From Kribbella capetownensis (GTDB taxonomy: Bacteria > Actinomycetota > Actinomycetes > Propionibacteriales > Kribbellaceae), in the NCBI RefSeq assembly GCF_004331485.1, contig NZ_SJKD01000001.1:310001-374000 (forward strand): a DNA stretch of 64,000 bases, read 5' to 3'. A model generated the notes under the pieces. The model saw nothing but the letters and a program-made list of their open reading frames with translations. It searched no databases and was not told where the DNA came from. Shown in pieces: positions 35,593 through 44,621 of this stretch. Each line of letters starts with the position of its first letter. Position 1 is the stretch's first letter. The position numbers and the translations under genes are program-made.

Positions 35593-36540
35593 ATGAGCCC
35601 CGCACAGTTCGTGAAGGAAAGCTCAGTGCCCGGCGAGTTCACGCGCCAGGGCAACAGATTCACCGGCCGGATCGCTCGCGATTCCACCGCCGGTCCGGGC
35701 GAGGGCCCGGACGATCAGGACCGCTGGCCGGTCGAGCCGGGCAGGTACCGGCTGGTGGTCAGCCTGGCGTGTCCGTGGGCACACCGATCCGTGATCGTGC
35801 GCAGGCTACTCGGTCTCGAGGATGCGATCAGCCTGGCGATCGTCGACCCGATCCGGGACGAGCGCGGCTGGCGGTTCACCCTCGATCCGGACGGGCGCGA
35901 TCCGGTACTCGGCATCGAGTTCCTGGCCGATGCATACCGGCGGACCGATCCGACGTACGAGGGTCGGGTGACGGTGCCGACGATCATCGACACGGTGACC
36001 GGGCTCGTCGTCACCAACGACTACCCGCAGATCACGCTCGACCTGTCGACCGAGTGGACCGACCACCAGCGCGAAGGTGCGCCGGAGCTGATCCCGGCGG
36101 ACCGGGCCGAGATGGACGAGCTGATCGAGGACATCTACCGGGACGTGAACAACGGCGTCTACCGCTGCGGCTTCGCGACCACGCAGGAGGCGTACGAGGC
36201 GGCGTACGACGCTCTGTTCGCGCGGCTCGACGTACTCGAGCAGCGGCTGGCGGATCGGCCGTACCTGCTCGGCGACACGCTGCGCGAGGTCGACATCCGG
36301 CTGTTCACCACGCTGGTCCGCTTCGATGCGGTCTATCACGGTCACTTCAAGGCCAACCGCAACAAGCTGACCGAGTTCGCCAACCTCTGGGTGTACGCCC
36401 GACGCCTGTACCAACTCCCGGCCTTCGGCGACACGGTCGACTTCGACCAGATCAAGCGCCACTACTACCTCACCCACGACAACATCAACCCGACCGGCAT
36501 CGTCCCGAAGGGCCCCGACCCCCGCGTCTGGACCACCTGA
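35593..36540 (+). CDS. ECM4/YqjG-type glutathionyl- (mycothiol-) hydroquinone reductase
   Basis: The 315-aa GST-fold protein carries LACPWAHRSVIVRRLLG with catalytic Cys60, TVPTIIDT, and the C-terminal helical domain with HFKANRNKLTEFANLWVYAR, the signature of the omega/xi class GSTs that reductively remove thiol adducts from quinones. Actinobacteria use mycothiol instead of glutathione, so the physiological thiol is probably mycothiol. A TAGTTT box at 35580-35585 lies 7 nt before the ATG, and no ribosome site is present, which suggests a leaderless mRNA. Confidence 0.88.
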   Translation: MSPAQFVKESSVPGEFTRQGNRFTGRIARDSTAGPGEGPDDQDRWPVEPGRYRLVVSLACPWAHRSVIVRRLLGLEDAISLAIVDPIRDERGWRFTLDPDGRDPVLGIEFLADAYRRTDPTYEGRVTVPTIIDTVTGLVVTNDYPQITLDLSTEWTDHQREGAPELIPADRAEMDELIEDIYRDVNNGVYRCGFATTQEAYEAAYDALFARLDVLEQRLADRPYLLGDTLREVDIRLFTTLVRFDAVYHGHFKANRNKLTEFANLWVYARRLYQLPAFGDTVDFDQIKRHYYLTHDNINPTGIVPKGPDPRVWTT

Positions 36541-36632
36541 CCCGGGCGGCGCACGAGGTAGAATCCAGCTTCGGGTGTGCCGGGAAGTCTGGTCGGCGTT
36601 CGTCCGAGCGACCCCGAGCGAAGGCCCGATGC

Positions 36633-37847
36633 ATGAGTGAGCCCCCGAGGATCCGGCAGAAGAAGCGCGCGTTCCCCCGCATTCTGGGCCGAGAACGCGC
36701 CTTCCTGGCCGACACCCTGCGAGCCGAGACCACCGGTGGTCTGCTCTTGCTCGCCGCAGCGGTGGTCGCGCTGGTGTGGGCGAACTCTCCGTGGCAGGAC
36801 GCGTACCACCAGGTGCGCGAAACCCAGTTCGGCCCGCTGACCGTGGAGGCCTGGGCATCCGACGGCGCGCTGACCCTGTTCTTCTACCTGGCCGGCGTCG
36901 AGCTGAAACGTGAGTTCGTGGTCGGCACTCTCTCGCGGATCAGCGAGGCGGTGGTGCCGGTCGCCGCGGCCCTGGCCGGAATGGTGCTCCCGGCAATCAT
37001 CTACCTCGCCATCAACCTGACCGCCGAGAACGGCAAGCCGCACGGCTGGGCGGTGCCCACGGCAACGGATATCGCGTTCGCCCTTGCGGTGCTCGCGATC
37101 GTCGGATCGTCGCTGCCGAGTGCGCTGCGGGCCTTCCTGCTCACGCTCGCGGTGGTCGACGACTTCGGCGCCATCCTGGTGATCGCCGTGTTCTTCGCGC
37201 ACGGTTTCCACCCGCTCTGGCTGATCGCCTCGGTCGCCCTGATCGCGGTCTGGTACGTGCTCCAGCGTCGCCGCATCCGCACGCCGTTCCTGTACGTGCC
37301 GATCGCGCTCGCGGCCTGGTGGTTCATGCACGAGTCGGGGATCCACGCAACGATCGCCGGCGTCGCACTCGGTCTGGTCACCCGCGTCGTCCCCGATCCA
37401 GGTGAGGAGCACGCTCCCGCCGAGCGGATCGAGCACCGGCTCCGGCCGTGGTCCGCGGGTGTCGCCGTACCGCTGTTCGCGTTGTTCGCCGCCGGGGTGA
37501 CGTTGAGCGGGAACGCCTTGCGCGAGATGCTGACCGACCCGGTCGCGATCGGAGTCGTCGCCGGGCTGGTGGTCGGCAAGGTGATCGGCGTGTTCGGCGG
37601 ATCATGGATGACCGCACGCTTCACCCGGGCCGAGCTGAACTCCGACCTGTCCTGGCGGGACGTCGGTGCGGTATCGGTGCTGGCCGGCATCGGGTTCACC
37701 GTCGCATTGCTGATCGCCCAGCTGGCGTTCGGTGATGACGGCGCCCAGGTCGAGCGGGCCAAGGCCGCGGTTCTGGTCGCCTCGCTGTTGTCCGCCCTCA
37801 TCGCCGCCGGGTTGCTGTTCCGCCGCAACCGCGCGTACGCCGACTGA
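36633..37847 (+). CDS. nhaA: Na+/H+ antiporter NhaA
   Basis: The 404-aa membrane protein expels Na+ in exchange for H+. Family hallmarks are FFYLAGVELKREFVVG, AVPTATDIAFALAVLA, LTLAVVDDFGAILVIA with the ion-binding Asp pair, and HESGIHATIAGVALG. About 11-12 membrane spans are present, and the length is normal for NhaA. The start is ATG 36633, 92 nt after the previous gene. Confidence 0.93.
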   Translation: MSEPPRIRQKKRAFPRILGRERAFLADTLRAETTGGLLLLAAAVVALVWANSPWQDAYHQVRETQFGPLTVEAWASDGALTLFFYLAGVELKREFVVGTLSRISEAVVPVAAALAGMVLPAIIYLAINLTAENGKPHGWAVPTATDIAFALAVLAIVGSSLPSALRAFLLTLAVVDDFGAILVIAVFFAHGFHPLWLIASVALIAVWYVLQRRRIRTPFLYVPIALAAWWFMHESGIHATIAGVALGLVTRVVPDPGEEHAPAERIEHRLRPWSAGVAVPLFALFAAGVTLSGNALREMLTDPVAIGVVAGLVVGKVIGVFGGSWMTARFTRAELNSDLSWRDVGAVSVLAGIGFTVALLIAQLAFGDDGAQVERAKAAVLVASLLSALIAAGLLFRRNRAYAD

Positions 37848-37934
37848 GCCGGCCGCCGGACGCATGAGCCAGATGCATGGGGTTGGGTAACGGCGGCGGT
37901 AGTGTCGGGGCCACGGACCGGTGGAAGGAGTGCC

Positions 37935-38384
37935 ATGTCGATGGGCCAGAACGGGGACGAGCCCACGGTCGGCCAGCTCGTCGCGAACGCCAGCAAGGAC
38001 CTGTCCAACCTGGTTCGCAGCGAGATCGAGCTGGCCAAGACCGAGCTGAAGAAGACCGCCGTCAAGGCCGGCACCGGCGCGGGCCTGTTCGCCGGCGCTG
38101 CCTTCCTGGCGCTGCTGGCGATCGTCTTGCTGTCCATCGCGTTGGCCTACGCGTTCAACGCGCTCGGCCTGCACCCGGCACTCGCCTTCCTGGTCACCGC
38201 CGGGATCTATCTGCTGATCGCCGCCGTCCTCGTGCTGATCGGCAGGCGGGCCCTCAGCAGCGCGAAGGGTCCGGAGCGGGCGATCCAGACGTCGAAGGAG
38301 TCGGTCGACGCACTCAAGGCGATCGGCAAGGGCGACGAGGTGAGCCTCCCCACCGCTCCTCCTGAGCCCGGCGGACGGCGCTGA
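37935..38384 (+). CDS. DUF1469 / phage-holin-superfamily III membrane protein
   Basis: The 149-aa protein has an amphipathic N-terminus with VGQLVANASKDLSNLVRSEIELAKTEL, two hydrophobic helices (about residues 52-78 and 82-106) and a polar tail. The DLSNLVRSEIELAK block is typical of this actinobacterial family, which is not a true holin in cellular genomes. Start at ATG 37935 with a GGAAGGAG ribosome site. The equivalent in M. tuberculosis lies next to acs and ephE (Rv3669). Function unknown. Confidence 0.85.
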   Translation: MSMGQNGDEPTVGQLVANASKDLSNLVRSEIELAKTELKKTAVKAGTGAGLFAGAAFLALLAIVLLSIALAYAFNALGLHPALAFLVTAGIYLLIAAVLVLIGRRALSSAKGPERAIQTSKESVDALKAIGKGDEVSLPTAPPEPGGRR

Positions 38385-39289
38385 GCCCGGCGGGTGTCGT
38401 CGACCTGCTGGTCGACGGGCCTTGGTCGCACTCACTGGTCGCGGCCAACGGAGCACGCTTCCACGTCGCCGAATGCGGAGCGGCCGACGACCCACTGGTC
38501 CTTTTCCTGCACGGCTTTCCCGAGTTCTGGTGGGCCTGGCGTCACCAGCTCCCGGTGGTCGCCGCGGCCGGCTACCGCGCCGTCGCGATGGACCTGCGTG
38601 GGTACGGCGCCAGCGACAAGACCCCACGCGGTTACGACCCTTACACCGCCGCCGCTGATGTCTCCGGCGTCATCCGTTCGCTCGGCTCCACGGACGCCGT
38701 CGTGGTCGGTCACGGCTGGGGCGGCTTCATCGGCTGGTCGGCCGCCGTACTCGCGCCGCATCAGGTCCGGGCGCTGGCCGCGGTCTCGGCACCACACCCG
38801 CTCCTGCTGGCCCGGTCCGGTCAGCCGAAGGCGCTGACGCGCACCGCATGGTTCCAGCTGCCGATCCTGCCCGAGCGTCGTCTGCTCGCCCAGGACGGCC
38901 TGCACATCGAACAGCTCCTCCGCGCGTGGGCAGCACCTGGCGGCAGCTTCCCCGACGCCGAAGCGTCCCGCCGCTACCGCGCCGCCTTGCAGGTCTGGCC
39001 GGCACCGCACTGTGCACTCGAGTACCACCGTTGGTTCGCCCGGTCCCGGCTGCGTCCTGACGGGCGCAAGTACTCGGCCAGGATGGGTACGCCGATCGCC
39101 GTACCCGTGCTGCAGATCTACGGGGCACAGGACGCGGCGGTGTCGCCGACGGCGGTCACTCCTCCGCGCCTGATCACGGCACCGCTGCGCCATGAACTGC
39201 TCACCCCGTCGGGTCACTTCCCGCACGAGGAAGCGCCGGACCTGTTCAACACCCACCTCGTGGACTGGCTGGCGTCGCTGCCGGCCTAG
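38381..39289 (+). CDS. EphE-like alpha/beta hydrolase with probable CTG start
   Basis: The fold is clear: LFLHGFPEFWWAWRHQLP is the oxyanion-hole region of epoxide hydrolases, AMDLRGYGASDKTP follows, QIYGAQDAAV supplies the acid and GHFPHEEAP the His. The coding pattern and homologous region extend about 170 nt upstream of the first GTG (38555). No ATG, GTG or TTG exists between the upstream stop (38363) and 38555. The best start is CTG 38381 (LSPAGVVDLLVDGPW), overlapping the previous stop as CTGA. The nucleophile position reads VVGHGWGGF, Gly instead of Asp or Ser, so catalysis is doubtful. The position corresponds to M. tuberculosis ephE. Confidence 0.75.
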   Translation: MSPAGVVDLLVDGPWSHSLVAANGARFHVAECGAADDPLVLFLHGFPEFWWAWRHQLPVVAAAGYRAVAMDLRGYGASDKTPRGYDPYTAAADVSGVIRSLGSTDAVVVGHGWGGFIGWSAAVLAPHQVRALAAVSAPHPLLLARSGQPKALTRTAWFQLPILPERRLLAQDGLHIEQLLRAWAAPGGSFPDAEASRRYRAALQVWPAPHCALEYHRWFARSRLRPDGRKYSARMGTPIAVPVLQIYGAQDAAVSPTAVTPPRLITAPLRHELLTPSGHFPHEEAPDLFNTHLVDWLASLPA

Positions 39290-39294
39290 AGCAG

Positions 39295-40467
39295 CTAGGT
39301 GCAGGTTTGGGTGGAGACTTCCTGGGTGGCGTCGGCGCCCTCGCGGGCGTCGTCGGCGACCTGCTCGGCGGTCAGCACGTAGCCGGTCCGGTTGTCCTCG
39401 ACCGATGCCGCGAACACGACGCCGTACACAGTGCCCTTGGACGACAGCAGCGGACCGCCGGAGTTGCCCGGCCGGACCGAGGCCCAGATCGAGAACGCCT
39501 GCCGGGTGACCGTGCGGTCGCCGTAGATGTCCGGACCGCGGAGCCGCTCCTCGGACCGGATCCGGGCCGGCTCGGAGTCGAACGGGCCGTTCTCCGGGTA
39601 GCCGAGCACGACCGCCGGGTCGTCGGCCTTGCCGTTCAGGTCGAAGTTCAGCGGCGCCATGTCCAGCTTGGGCACGTACAGCACCGCGATGTCGACCTCG
39701 GGGTCGAACAGTACGACGGTTGCCTCGTACGACTTCCCGTTCACCTCGACCTGCGGCGACCCGACACCGGCGACGACGTGGGCGTTCGTCATCACCCGCT
39801 GCGGCGCGTACACGAACCCACTGCCCTCGAGACCGCGTGAGCAACTCGCGACCCCGGTGACCTTGGCGATCCGCGTGTAGGCCTGCCGGACCTGCGGCTG
39901 CCGGGCGATCGCGGCGTCCGGCGGCTGCGTCTCGCGGATCCGCTCCGGCACGAACGGGTCGAGGAAGCGCGGGAACAGGTCGGTGTTGACGACGTCGTTG
40001 AACGCCTGCAGGGCCTGGTCGGCGCGGCTCGGCAGCACCTGGTCGACCTTCGCCAGGACCTGCGAGCCGCGTACGGCGGACGTCACGCTAGGGATCCGCG
40101 CTCCGCTCACCGCGACGCCGAGCACCCACGAGACGATCAGCACGGACACCGCTGCCAACGCGGCACCACCGAGCGCGTCGACGGCCTTCACCGGCCGCCA
40201 GGTCATCTTGTTCCTGAGTCTGGATCCCAGCAGGGCACCAATCGTCCGCCCGATCGACGCGAGCACCACGACCAGGACCAGCGCGGCGAACGAGACCGAG
40301 ACGCTCGGCGAGAAGTTGTCCAGCACTCGCGGTACGCCCCAGACGCCGACCGCGGCACCGGCGAGCAGGCCGATCGTGGCGCAGGCACCGAGGACGAAGC
40401 CCTCGATGTACCCCGAGATCGCCACCAGCGCGGTGATGATCAGCAGCGCGTAGTCGAGCTTGCTCAC
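39295..40467 (-). CDS. marP: MarP-like membrane-anchored serine protease
   Basis: The 390-aa protein has four N-terminal CvpA-type membrane spans (residues ~5-120) and a periplasmic trypsin-like protease domain. The catalytic triad is His230 (MTNAHVV), Asp259 (EVDIAVL) and Ser336 (RPGNSGGPL). Cys209 and a C-terminal Cys could form the disulfide known in MarP. In M. tuberculosis MarP (Rv3671c) gives acid and oxidative stress resistance. The gene order with the Nudix, TlpA and nth genes is the same here. Its ATG overlaps the upstream Nudix stop (ATGA). Confidence 0.92.
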   Translation of the reverse strand: MSKLDYALLIITALVAISGYIEGFVLGACATIGLLAGAAVGVWGVPRVLDNFSPSVSVSFAALVLVVVLASIGRTIGALLGSRLRNKMTWRPVKAVDALGGAALAAVSVLIVSWVLGVAVSGARIPSVTSAVRGSQVLAKVDQVLPSRADQALQAFNDVVNTDLFPRFLDPFVPERIRETQPPDAAIARQPQVRQAYTRIAKVTGVASCSRGLEGSGFVYAPQRVMTNAHVVAGVGSPQVEVNGKSYEATVVLFDPEVDIAVLYVPKLDMAPLNFDLNGKADDPAVVLGYPENGPFDSEPARIRSEERLRGPDIYGDRTVTRQAFSIWASVRPGNSGGPLLSSKGTVYGVVFAASVEDNRTGYVLTAEQVADDAREGADATQEVSTQTCT

Positions 40468-41231
40468 TCCACACCTTCCGACTCGTCACCGTCCGGCCGG
40501 CCGAGGTCGTGCTCGATGGCGGTCAGCCGCCGCACGTCCTCCGGTCGTCGTCCCTCGCTCCGCCAGGCCGCCTCGACCAGTCGGTCGGGCAACGGTACGA
40601 CGACCGAGGGGTCCCAGTCGCGCGCCCAGCCGCCCAGCACCAGCAATTTGTCCAGCAGCCCGGCGGTGAAACCCCAGATGTAAAGGTCGCCGACGATGAA
40701 CGCCGGTCCGGTGAATCCGGACGGATGCAGGCAGCTGATCCGGTTCGCCGGATCGACCAGTTCGCTCACCGGCACGGTGTGCACCGAGGCGACCTCGGCC
40801 GGGTCGACCACCGCGACGGACGACGGCTCCCGCCACCAGGCCAGCACCGGCGACACCCCGAAGTTGCTCACCGGCACCCAGAGCGGCGGCCAGATCGCGA
40901 ACGGTACGACGCCCGCCGGGTCCAGACCGGTCTCCTCCTCGGCCTCCCGCAGGGCGGTCCGCACCAGGCCTTCGTCACCGGTGCCGTCCTCCGGATCGAC
41001 GCCGCCACCCGGGAAGGCCATCTGCCCGGCGTGCCGGCGCAACGTCCAGGCCCGCTCGGTCAGCAGCACCTCCGGCCCGTCGTTGCCCTCGGCAAGCAAG
41101 ATCAGAACGGCGGACTGCCGCACGGACGGATCGTCCGGCGGCAGGAAGCGGGACAACAGCTTCGGGTCGACCTCCTCGGACGCCTTCGCCAGCGGCTGCA
41201 GCCAGTCCGGGATCTCCACACCCTCGAACAT
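40464..41231 (-). CDS. Nudix CoA pyrophosphatase
   Basis: The 255-aa protein carries LLTERAWTLRRHAGQMAFPGG, the CoA-specific motif that precedes the Nudix box, and the box itself ending REAEEETGL. These enzymes cleave CoA and acyl-CoAs to phosphopantetheine derivatives and 3',5'-ADP using Mg2+ or Mn2+. I chose the ATG at 41231 because it overlaps the upstream TGA (TGATG). Orthologue by position of Rv3672c. Confidence 0.9.
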   Translation of the reverse strand: MFEGVEIPDWLQPLAKASEEVDPKLLSRFLPPDDPSVRQSAVLILLAEGNDGPEVLLTERAWTLRRHAGQMAFPGGGVDPEDGTGDEGLVRTALREAEEETGLDPAGVVPFAIWPPLWVPVSNFGVSPVLAWWREPSSVAVVDPAEVASVHTVPVSELVDPANRISCLHPSGFTGPAFIVGDLYIWGFTAGLLDKLLVLGGWARDWDPSVVVPLPDRLVEAAWRSEGRRPEDVRRLTAIEHDLGRPDGDESEGVE

Positions 41232-41821
41232 CACAACGTCACTCCCAGCTTGTCCCGCACCAGTTGGTCCAGCTGTTGCCGCGACGTGAACGGTCCGTGG
41301 TGGACGTAGGCGATCGCACCGTCGGAGTTGACGAAGACGCTGATCGGAGGCCCACCGATCTTGAACGGCTGGCGCAACTGCTTGTCCGGGTCCACCAGGT
41401 GCGGGTAGCTCAGCTGCTGATCGCCGGCGAACTTCACCGCCAGCTCGGCCCGTGGATCGTCGTAGTCGATCCCCAGCAACTGCAGCTTCCCGGTCGCCCG
41501 CTTCGCGAGATCCGCCAGGTACGGCGCTTCTTCGCGGCACGGACCACACCACTGGGCCCAGACGTTGATGACGAGTGGGCCGCGCAGATCCGCGAGCCTG
41601 ATGTCAGGCCCACTGCCCAGGCACGGCAGGCTGACGTCCGGAAGTCCGTTGCTGACCGGCGGTTTCGACTCGGTCGACGGGCAGGCCGCCAGTTTGTCGG
41701 CGCCGGCGACCGCCGACGGGCTGGTCGAATCGGTCGCGCTCGGCTGGTCGGGTCCACACGACGCCAGGAGCAGTCCGGCAACAAGCCAGCCGACCGCCCA
41801 CAGCGTCGTACGCACCCTCAT
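41231..41821 (-). CDS. TlpA-like thioredoxin-fold lipoprotein
   Basis: The 196-aa protein has a signal peptide ending in the lipobox LLASC (Cys22), then a redoxin domain with [13 protein letters not shown] (active Cys92 and Cys95) and a cis-Pro loop GGPPISVFV. It should be tethered outside the membrane and act as a thiol reductase in extracytoplasmic disulfide or haem-ligation chemistry. It is coupled to nth (ATGA) and to the CoA pyrophosphatase (TGATG), matching Rv3673c. Confidence 0.9.
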   Translation of the reverse strand: MRVRTTLWAVGWLVAGLLLASCGPDQPSATDSTSPSAVAGADKLAACPSTESKPPVSNGLPDVSLPCLGSGPDIRLADLRGPLVINVWAQWCGPCREEAPYLADLAKRATGKLQLLGIDYDDPRAELAVKFAGDQQLSYPHLVDPDKQLRQPFKIGGPPISVFVNSDGAIAYVHHGPFTSRQQLDQLVRDKLGVTL

Positions 41822-42594
41822 GCCGGGACCTTCACCAGCTTCGCCGCAGCCTCGGGGTTGGTCGGGCCGGTGCCGTACGACGGGCACCACTGGGCCACCG
41901 GGCAGGCGCCACAGGCCGGCTTCTTGGCGTGGCAGCGGCGGCGGCCGTGGAAGATCAGCCGGTGCGAGAGCATCGTCCAGTCCTTCTTCGGGAACAGCTC
42001 ACCGACGATGTGCTCGACCTTGACCGGGTCCTGCTCGGTGGTCCAGCCGAACCGGCGGACCAGCCGGCCGACGTGGGTGTCAACGGTGATCCCGGGGATG
42101 CCGAAGGCGTTGCCGAGCACCACGTTCGCCGTCTTGCGGCCGGTGCCGGGCAGCTTCACCAGCTCGGACAGCTTGTTCGGTACGACGCCGTCGTAGTCGT
42201 CGACGAGGGCCTGGCCGAGCTTCATCACGCTGTTGGTCTTGGCCCGGAAGAAGCCGGTCGGCTTGAGGATCGCCTCCATCTCCGCCCGGTCCGCCTCCGC
42301 GTAGGCCTCGGCGTTCGGGTACTTCCCGAACAGGCCCGGGGTCACCTTGTTCACCAGCACGTCGGTGGTCTGGGCGGACAAGATGGTGGCCACCAGCAAC
42401 TCGAGCGGGGTGGTGAAGTCCAGCTCGCAGTGAGCGTCCGGATACGTCTCGGTGAGCACCTTGTGCATCTTCCGGGCCCGGCGGACCAGCTGGGTATGCG
42501 TCTCGTCGACGAAGACCGGCGCCTTGCGGGGGAGCTTCAGAGGTACTGTCGGCAGCGGCCCTGGGACCGGCGCCGCGACACGCGGGGATGGCAT
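41818..42594 (-). CDS. nth: Endonuclease III
   Basis: The 258-aa base-excision glycosylase/AP lyase removes oxidised pyrimidines. It has the helix-hairpin-helix [13 protein letters not shown] with catalytic Lys, the catalytic Asp in [11 protein letters not shown], and the 4Fe-4S cluster C-x6-C-x2-C-x5-C in [17 protein letters not shown]. The start is ATG 42594. A longer form from 42624 is possible. Divergent from crp. Confidence 0.95.
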   Translation of the reverse strand: MPSPRVAAPVPGPLPTVPLKLPRKAPVFVDETHTQLVRRARKMHKVLTETYPDAHCELDFTTPLELLVATILSAQTTDVLVNKVTPGLFGKYPNAEAYAEADRAEMEAILKPTGFFRAKTNSVMKLGQALVDDYDGVVPNKLSELVKLPGTGRKTANVVLGNAFGIPGITVDTHVGRLVRRFGWTTEQDPVKVEHIVGELFPKKDWTMLSHRLIFHGRRRCHAKKPACGACPVAQWCPSYGTGPTNPEAAAKLVKVPA

Positions 42595-42728
42595 GCAGGA
42601 CAGCCTACGTGGCGGGTCCGACACCCGAGGGGCTACGGTTTTGGGGCAACCGGGTGTGCACGACCCGGTGCCGGGCGGGGTCGAACCCCCACCCGCAAGT
42701 CGTGGTCGAAGGTCCTAGGAGGCCCAAA

Positions 42729-43406
42729 GTGGATGCCGCAGTGCTCCGACAGGCACCGCTGTTCAGTCAGCTCGACGACGAGGCGGCCGACGCCCTGGCC
42801 GCCTCGATGACCGAGAACCGGCTGCGCCGCGGCCAGGTGCTGTTCCACGAGGGCGACTCCGGTGATCGGCTGTTCGTGGTCGTCGAGGGCAAGGTCAAGC
42901 TGGGCCGGACCTCGGCCGACGGCCGGGAGAACCTGATCGCGGTCCTCGGCCCGGGTCAGATGTTCGGCGAGCTGTCCCTGTTCGACCCGGGACCGCGCTC
43001 CGCGACGGTCACCGCGGTCACTGACGCCTCACTGATGTCGCTGACCCACGACGAGCTGCTGCGCTGGCTGGCCGGCCGCCCCGAGGTGGCCCGTGGCCTG
43101 CTGCTCCAGCTGGCCTCCCGGCTGCGCAAGGTCTCCGACGTGGTCGCCGACCTGGTGTTCTCCGACGTGCCGGGGCGGGTCGCGAAGGCCCTGCTCGACC
43201 TGGCCAGCCGCTTCGGCCGGACCGCCGACGACGGCGTACACGTCCACCACGACCTCACCCAGGAGGAGCTGGCCCAACTGGTCGGCGCCTCCCGCGAGAC
43301 CGTCAACAAGGCCCTGGCCGACTTCGCCTCCCGAGGCTGGGTCCGCCTGGAGCCGCGTTCCGTCGTACTGCTCGACGTGGACCGTCTCCAGCGCCGAGCG
43401 CGCTAA
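42729..43406 (+). CDS. crp: Crp/Fnr-family global regulator (actinobacterial Crp)
   Basis: The 225-aa protein has an N-terminal cyclic-nucleotide-binding barrel with GQMFGELSLFDPGPRSATVTA, which includes the Glu and Arg-Ser of the cAMP phosphate cassette. The C-terminal winged helix reads LTQEELAQLVGASRETVNKAL. It starts at GTG 42729 with AGGAGG 7 nt upstream. The 134-bp gap to nth probably holds divergent promoters. Equivalent to Rv3676 in M. tuberculosis. Confidence 0.93.
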   Translation: MDAAVLRQAPLFSQLDDEAADALAASMTENRLRRGQVLFHEGDSGDRLFVVVEGKVKLGRTSADGRENLIAVLGPGQMFGELSLFDPGPRSATVTAVTDASLMSLTHDELLRWLAGRPEVARGLLLQLASRLRKVSDVVADLVFSDVPGRVAKALLDLASRFGRTADDGVHVHHDLTQEELAQLVGASRETVNKALADFASRGWVRLEPRSVVLLDVDRLQRRAR

Positions 43407-43409
43407 CCG

Positions 43410-43452
43410 CCCCCCCCCCCCACCCCACCCCACCCCACCCCGCCCCGCCCCG
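43410..43452. repeat. C12 run plus (CCCCA)4(CCCCG)3 tract, G-quadruplex-prone
   Basis: Starting 4 nt after the crp stop codon, 12 consecutive C bases lead into seven 5-bp units of CCCC separated by A or G. The minus strand has eight or more GGGG runs with single-base loops, an ideal G-quadruplex sequence. The run length is likely unstable or prone to sequencing error. Confidence 0.9.
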
Positions 43453-43464
43453 ATTTCAACGGAC

Positions 43465-43478
43465 AACCCCTCGCGTTG
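43465..43478 (+). repeat. Left arm of 14-bp inverted repeat flanking the DUF559 gene
   Basis: AACCCCTCGCGTTG here is repeated exactly in inverse orientation at 44622-44635 on the other side of the gene at 43550-44497. Confidence 0.75.
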
Positions 43479-43525
43479 CCGGTTGTCAGCCCGTATTAGC
43501 GACTGACAACCGGCAACTTGAGGGG
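43467..43525. terminator. Large imperfect hairpin downstream of crp
   Basis: CCCCTCGCGTTGCCGGTTGT (43467-43486, continuing CAG) pairs with CTGACAACCGGCAACTTGAG (from 43503), 21 of 23 positions, around a 13-nt loop. It may terminate crp and the opposing DUF559 transcript, or be part of a repeat family. Confidence 0.55.
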
Positions 43526-43549
43526 ACAACCCTCGAATCGTCTCGGCGT

Positions 43550-44497
43550 TCAGGCAGCTCGCCGCGCACGGGCAAAGGCGTCGCCGATGGTGGCCGCCAC
43601 GCGGTCCGGGCGATTGAAGTCCGCCCACGTCACCCGAACCACCTGGCGACCGATTGCACGGAGCCTGTCCTCGCGACGTTTCTCGCGGACCAGCACCTCG
43701 GGCGAACCCGCGCCGTACTTGAGCAGCCCGTCGAACTCCACGATGGTCGCGTCCGACGGGAAGTCGAAGTCGACCCGGGCGACGAACCCGTCGGCGTCGT
43801 AGAACTCGGCCTGGAGCACCGGGTCGGGCAGTCCGAACTGGTGCATGAGCACTCTGAGGCGCGACTCCCCGACCGACTCGGACAGAGGACTCGCGAACTG
43901 CATGGCCGCCCGCGCTGTCGGACTACCTGGCCAGAACTCGATCGCCTGCAGCAGGCGGCGCAGCTCCGCGTCCTCGAGGCCGGATTCGCGCAGTACGGCG
44001 TCTGCGGCGACGACTGCAGCCTCGAAGGACGCCGTACAAGCCGTCTCGACCAGAGCACGAGGCAATGCGGTCACCGGCACACCGTCGACCGTGGTGACAT
44101 CCGCCGGCACCAGACCACCCAGATGATGCTGGACTCCCGCGATGAGGCCACCGGTCCGGTCGCCGCTGCGCGTGACATGCACTCGGTCGAGATCAAGACC
44201 CCAGAGCGGCATCCCATGGAGCGCGAGTGCGGACTGATGGCTGATCACGACGCTGCCGTCGCGACGCGAGTTCAGCACCGCGTGGATCGCGAGTTGGTGC
44301 CGGATCCGCTGCTGGTCCCAGTGCGGCATCGTGGTGAGGTCGAGCCGCTCGGCGTACTGGCCGTGCCTGATGCGCTCCCACCGGCCGTCGGCCAGGCGCT
44401 CGGCGATCTGCCCCGCGGTGTAGCCGCTGGTGAGAGCCTGCCGACGGCTGAACACGCCGCCGCTGGCGGCTGCGAGCACCGTGAGTCTCGGGTTCAC
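43550..44497 (-). CDS. AbiEi-like N-terminal domain plus DUF559 nuclease-like domain
   Basis: The 315-aa protein has an N-terminal winged-helix-like section (GGVFSRRQALTSGYTAGQI) of the type seen in AbiEi-family antitoxins and a C-terminal DUF559/Vsr-like PD-(D/E)XK domain. The latter shows GESRLRVLM, VDFDFPSDATIVEFDG, REKRREDRLRAIG and VVRVTW. Such genes occur scattered and in many copies in actinobacteria with unknown role. No partner toxin gene is adjacent. It interrupts the otherwise conserved crp neighbourhood and is flanked by inverted repeats, consistent with insertion. Confidence 0.75.
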   Translation of the reverse strand: MNPRLTVLAAASGGVFSRRQALTSGYTAGQIAERLADGRWERIRHGQYAERLDLTTMPHWDQQRIRHQLAIHAVLNSRRDGSVVISHQSALALHGMPLWGLDLDRVHVTRSGDRTGGLIAGVQHHLGGLVPADVTTVDGVPVTALPRALVETACTASFEAAVVAADAVLRESGLEDAELRRLLQAIEFWPGSPTARAAMQFASPLSESVGESRLRVLMHQFGLPDPVLQAEFYDADGFVARVDFDFPSDATIVEFDGLLKYGAGSPEVLVREKRREDRLRAIGRQVVRVTWADFNRPDRVAATIGDAFARARRAA

Positions 44498-44621
44498 CTG
44501 GCCAGCATCCCTGCCTCAATGCTGCTCGAACACCCACCTTCGCAGATCTGTGGATAGTCGCCTTCGACGGATATCCGTTCGACTTGCCCCTTGTCTGGTC
44601 GAATTACGAGGGGAGAACGCA

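Noticed and set aside
37935..38384. Phage holin annotation suggesting a prophage
   Set aside because: No other phage genes or attachment repeats. The DUF1469 family is a normal chromosomal gene at this conserved locus.
38555..39289. Hydrolase start at GTG 38555
   Set aside because: It would remove the conserved HGFPEFWW oxyanion region, which is clearly encoded upstream in the same frame.
43418..43452. Short-unit repeats considered as a CRISPR array
   Set aside because: Units are 5 bp with no unique spacers and no cas genes. It is a simple-sequence tract. No CRISPR array is seen anywhere in the window.
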